This document shows positions 6,226 to 8,643 of a DNA stretch of 8,643 bases, piece after piece. Position 1 is the first letter of the stretch. The number at the start of each line of letters is the position of its first letter. The position numbers were made by a program, and so were the translations under genes. The notes under the pieces are model-generated. The model saw only the letters and a list, made by a program, of their open reading frames with translations. It was not told the origin of the DNA and made no database searches. Origin of the DNA: Thermodesulfobacteriota bacterium (lineage in GTDB: Bacteria > Desulfobacterota > SM23-61); the NCBI GenBank assembly GCA_030018715.1, contig JASEHN010000104.1, positions 1-8,643 on the forward strand, in the 5' to 3' direction.

Positions 6226-6335
6226 TTTGACCGCAGAGTGCGCAGAGAACACAGAGGCATTTAAATTAGAATAATCAATTCATTTTTTCTGCCGATGACT
6301 TCATTGCCAGATTCCCTGCAATCTCCGCGGTTAAA
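6226..6335. repeat. Inverted-repeat element filling the dprA-topA gap
   Basis: Bases 6226-6248 on the + strand (TTTGACCGCAGAG...) and 6335-6313 on the - strand (TTTAACCGCGGAG...) are inverted copies matching at 17 of 23 positions. The left arm continues as three 9-base units: CCGCAGAGT, GCGCAGAGA, ACACAGAGG (6231-6257). The element abuts the dprA stop codon at 6336-6338 and ends 18 bases before the topA ATG, leaving only the topA ribosome binding site outside it. TTAAATTAG also occurs twice (6261-6269 and 6331-6339). It looks like a small non-coding mobile or REP-type element. Confidence 0.6.
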
Positions 6336-7418
6336 TTAGGCTTTAATAAAGCGTATCCCGGGGAGCTGTTTTATGTGCCCGGCGAGTTCGAGCGTAAGAA
6401 GAATCGCCGATACTTTGGCGCTGGAGAGCCCCGTCTGAGCAGTAACCCGGTCGATGTGCAGGGCTTCCCGCCCCAGGGCGGAAAAGACTTTGGCCTCTTC
6501 TTCGGAAAGCTTCGGCTGCGGGGGCGTTTCAGCGGGCGCGGGCTGAGACAGAGGAAGGATTTCTTCCAGAATGTCCTCAGCCTGAGTGACCAGCTTGGCC
6601 CCTTCTTTGATCAACCGGTTGGTCCCCGCACTCCGCGCCGAATCCACATTGCCGGGGACAGCATAAACATCCCGCCCCTGGTCCAGGGCGAAGCGGGCCG
6701 TGATCAAGGAGCCGCTGCGCAGAGTGGCTTCGACGACAGCCACCCCCAGGGAAAGCCCGCTGATAACCCGGTTGCGGATGGGAAAATGATCGCTGTCCGG
6801 CGGCGTCTTAAGAGGAAACTCGGAGATAACCGCTCCCTGAGCGGCCACCCGGTCGTATAATTCACGGTTTTCCGGAGGGTAAATAATATCCACGCCGCAA
6901 CCTAATACCCCGATGGTCCTTCCGCCAGCCGCAAGCGCGCCCCGGTGGGCAAAAGAATCAACCCCCCTGGCCAGGCCGCTGATGACGGTTACTCCCTTCC
7001 TGCTCAAGCCCATGGCTATTCGTTCTGCGGCTGATTTACCGTAAGTTGTAGGGTAGCGGGAGCCTACAACCGCCACGGCCATCCGGTCTTCGGGGATCAG
7101 CGATCCCCGAACGTAAATAAGGGGCGGAGGGTCGTATATTTGCGTAAGGTTCAGCGGATATTCTTCATCCTCCCAGGTCACCATCTTCGCCCCGCTCTTT
7201 TCCGAGAGGCGAAGCTCCTTTTCCACTATATGCTGCCAATCGAATTTCTTGAGCGAGGCCGCCACCTTCTGCCCAATGCCTTCTACTTTGTTCAGGTCTT
7301 TTAAGGATGCATGAAAGACTCCTTTGGGGCTGCCAAAAGCCTGAGTGAGGCGCTTAAAAAGAACGCTGCCTATGCCCGGAGCCATGGAAAGAGCTACCCA
7401 ATTAAAAAGGTCTTTCAT
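6336..7418 (-). CDS. dprA: DNA-processing protein DprA (Smf family)
   Basis: A 360-residue cytoplasmic protein that binds incoming single-stranded DNA and loads RecA during natural transformation. It is also kept in many bacteria not known to be competent. The N-terminal helical part contains a helix-hairpin-helix motif, LNKVEGIGQKVAASL (42-56). The Rossmann-like DprA core has AVVGSR (116-121), SGLARGVDSFAHRGAL (147-162), LGCGVDIIYPPEN (172-184), HFPIRNRVISGLS (211-223), SGSLITARFALDQGRDVYAVPG (235-256) split over adjoining strands, and GTNRLI (265-270). A proline-rich linker (290-302) leads to the C-terminal winged-helix domain (about 303-360). Length and motifs are normal and complete. The start ATG 7418 matches the usual N-terminus, but its best ribosome binding site, GGGGGA, is about 13 bases upstream, so translation may be modest. 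It lies downstream of a secreted-protein gene and upstream of topA. Confidence 0.97.
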   Translation of the reverse strand: MKDLFNWVALSMAPGIGSVLFKRLTQAFGSPKGVFHASLKDLNKVEGIGQKVAASLKKFDWQHIVEKELRLSEKSGAKMVTWEDEEYPLNLTQIYDPPPLIYVRGSLIPEDRMAVAVVGSRYPTTYGKSAAERIAMGLSRKGVTVISGLARGVDSFAHRGALAAGGRTIGVLGCGVDIIYPPENRELYDRVAAQGAVISEFPLKTPPDSDHFPIRNRVISGLSLGVAVVEATLRSGSLITARFALDQGRDVYAVPGNVDSARSAGTNRLIKEGAKLVTQAEDILEEILPLSQPAPAETPPQPKLSEEEAKVFSALGREALHIDRVTAQTGLSSAKVSAILLTLELAGHIKQLPGIRFIKA

Positions 7419-7448
7419 TTATGCTTTATCGTCCCCCAAAAGTCTAAC

Positions 7449-7486
7449 AAAAAAGGGATCGCGGATTTTTTATACCCACAATCCCT
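7449..7486 (-). terminator. Possible terminator or attenuator between the secreted-protein gene and dprA
   Basis: On the minus strand AGGGAT (7486-7481) pairs with ATCCCT (7459-7454) around a 21-base loop, followed by a run of six T (7454-7449). The stem is short and the loop long, so termination would be partial. If it works, dprA-topA expression would be reduced or need its own promoter, for which I see no strong candidate. Confidence 0.5.
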
Positions 7487-7530
7487 GAATCCTTTTCCGA
7501 AAGCTGCGTGGCTCTTTAAAAAATTTGTTT

Positions 7531-8328
7531 TCAATCCGCGCCAGATACGGCTTTATCTCCTTTGTAAATAGCTTGGGAAGAAAGCGTAATTAGGGCGGTT
7601 GAGGTTTCCTCCTGTACAGAGACAACGACTGCCTCGCCTGCTTTGTTCAGGGGCATTCGGCCTTTTTCATTTTTCAGGATTTCCTTAAAAAAATTACCCA
7701 TCTGATAAATCTGGAAAGTAGCCCCCATCACTACCCCATGCTGACTTCCCCGGTCGATGAAGATCAATTCTTTTTGGGTGAGATTCTCCGCGCCCTCCTG
7801 GGAGCCAATCACCATTCCTTCGATTATCTTCTGAGTGCGCATGGGGACGGCCTCAGGAAGGACCGGAGCAGGGACAATTATATGATCACCAAGAAAGATC
7901 GGGCGGTAAGCCTTATGAATCTTAGCTGTCACAATAGGATCTTTTCCTTCCAGGATGACCAGTTCACCCGGAATCAATACCAGGTGGCCGATTTTTTCCC
8001 TGGTTACAGGATGAATCATAGCCTGACCCAGGCGCACTATCGAGAAACGATCTCCGGGTTTTACTTCCTTGCCCGGCTGCATCTGGATATAAACAACTTC
8101 TCCCGCGCTCATGTTGACTACCGGGTTTATCGAACCGATGATCGATCCCCACGATGGAAGGGTTTTGGCGGTTATGTAGCCGATCGGTTGGCCCCCGTCG
8201 CGAAGCCCTTGTTTCGGAAGATTCAAGGACTTGGTCGCTTGGGCATGACTTTGAGTGGCTTCCCCGAAGATTAAAAACCAAAGGAAAAAAATTAATCCTG
8301 TACTCAGGGCCAGTTTCATCTGCCTCAT
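7531..8328 (-). CDS. Secreted protein with two related beta-rich repeats
   Basis: A 265-residue exported protein of uncertain function. Residues 4-21 form a hydrophobic signal segment after MRQMK. SHA or AQA (27-31) fits signal peptidase I cleavage, so it is probably periplasmic. The mature part holds two similar units, about 62-155 and 168-262. Each has a valine/isoleucine-rich strand, an 'x-G-x-x-x-Gd-x-F-x-I' segment (PGDRFSIV 91-98; MGATFQIYQ 201-209), a GELVIL/GEAVVV strand (121-126; 231-236), an 'xTAxI/xTALI' strand and a closing LGDHIIV/KGDKAV turn. This pattern resembles the C-terminal domain of FlgT-like or LysM-associated envelope proteins. In related deltaproteobacteria a LysM-domain protein often precedes dprA, from memory; no LysM is visible here. 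I chose ATG 8328 (GGGGG six bases upstream). A TTG at 8373 has a better site (GGAGAGG, 8388-8382, eight-base spacing) and would add 15 residues, so the start is unsettled. Confidence 0.8.
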   Translation of the reverse strand: MRQMKLALSTGLIFFLWFLIFGEATQSHAQATKSLNLPKQGLRDGGQPIGYITAKTLPSWGSIIGSINPVVNMSAGEVVYIQMQPGKEVKPGDRFSIVRLGQAMIHPVTREKIGHLVLIPGELVILEGKDPIVTAKIHKAYRPIFLGDHIIVPAPVLPEAVPMRTQKIIEGMVIGSQEGAENLTQKELIFIDRGSQHGVVMGATFQIYQMGNFFKEILKNEKGRMPLNKAGEAVVVSVQEETSTALITLSSQAIYKGDKAVSGAD

Positions 8329-8397
8329 TGCCCACCCCCGAATTTTTTTAATCGGCACGAAGGGTTTACGCAAGATACATGCCTCTCCAGTTTTTTA

Positions 8398-8427
8398 AAA
8401 ATACCTTTCGATTACGCTTTTTGTCAA
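8398..8427 (-). promoter_or_regulatory. Candidate promoter for the secreted-protein gene and possibly dprA-topA
   Basis: On the minus strand a perfect TTGACA (8427-8422) is followed, at 18 bp, by TATTTT (8403-8398), which matches the -10 consensus at four of six positions. Transcription would begin near 8391, just before the GGAGAGG at 8388-8382. The position fits a gene starting at 8373 or 8328. Confidence 0.55.
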
Positions 8428-8643
8428 GGATAATTTTTCCCACCTTTTACTTTTGATTTTCGTTCATGATTTTAGAATAATAGTCAGGACCCGGCCCGAA
8501 CGGGAGGGGGAATCTTTCGGGAGCACAAGGCAGGACTTCTTTCGCTCCCTCTTTCATCCCCCCCATCCGGGCATCGTCTATCAATGTGAACCTAAACATT
8601 GCATAAAAAATACCGGCAACCTGCCCCCCTCACCCCGCCCTCT
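8428..8643. other. Non-coding right end of the window
   Basis: C-rich on the + strand, with no convincing coding frame on either strand. Two weak structures are visible: GGGAGC/GCTCCC with a 19-base loop (starting near 8519), and on the minus strand GGCA/TGCC (about 8620-8610) followed by a T-rich stretch. The second could be the terminator of a minus-strand gene beyond the window. Neither is strong enough to call. Confidence 0.35.

Noticed and set aside
7464..7474. TATAAAAAA on the minus strand upstream of dprA as a possible -10 box
   Set aside because: No acceptable -35 box lies 16-18 bp upstream, and the sequence is the loop of the terminator-like hairpin.
1..8643. CRISPR array, tRNA, rRNA or transposase
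   Set aside because: No regular direct repeats with unique spacers, no cloverleaf or rRNA-like sequence and no transposase motifs were found on reading both strands.

Overview
The window looks like a chromosomal segment of a Desulfobacterota (deltaproteobacterial) genome of moderate GC. This is inferred from a long-form acyl-CoA dehydrogenase of the kind common in syntrophic and sulfate-reducing deltaproteobacteria, a secreted-protein/dprA/topA run that I recall from that phylum, and intergenic DNA full of short degenerate repeats. No rRNA, tRNA, CRISPR array or transposase gene is visible.

Layout, left to right. (1) 28-1887, + strand: a 619-residue acyl-CoA dehydrogenase with a clear ribosome binding site and a rho-independent terminator at 1914-1948. 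(2) 2027-2443, +: a small single-domain EamA-type membrane protein. (3) 2444-2827: no gene, but two repeat structures: eleven in-phase 7-bp units starting directly after the EamA stop codon (2444-2520), and a 131-bp imperfect palindrome (2639-2769) with 16-bp terminal inverted repeats and two inner hairpins with a shared core in opposite orientation. (4) 2828-3489, +: a type II toxin-antitoxin operon (Phd/YefM antitoxin, RelE/ParE toxin) with a strong sigma70-like promoter and a palindrome over its -10 box. (5) 3490-3804: no convincing gene, but five successive stem-loops between 3585 and 3784. (6) 3805-8328, - strand: in transcription order a secreted two-repeat protein, dprA and topA, with a terminator-like hairpin between the first two and a 110-bp inverted-repeat element filling most of the dprA-topA gap. 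(7) 8374-8643: upstream region with a promoter candidate for the minus-strand run.

The + strand and - strand genes converge on the structured region at 3490-3804. DprA (single-stranded DNA uptake and RecA loading) and TopA (relaxation of negative supercoils) are housekeeping DNA-metabolism genes. The acyl-CoA dehydrogenase belongs to acyl-CoA oxidation and probably to an operon that begins left of the window. The toxin-antitoxin pair sits between repeat-rich stretches and looks like an accessory insertion.

I see no obviously new multi-gene system. The least explained items are the five-hairpin block (3585-3784), the palindromic element (2639-2769), the heptamer array (2444-2520) and the inverted-repeat element between dprA and topA (6226-6335).
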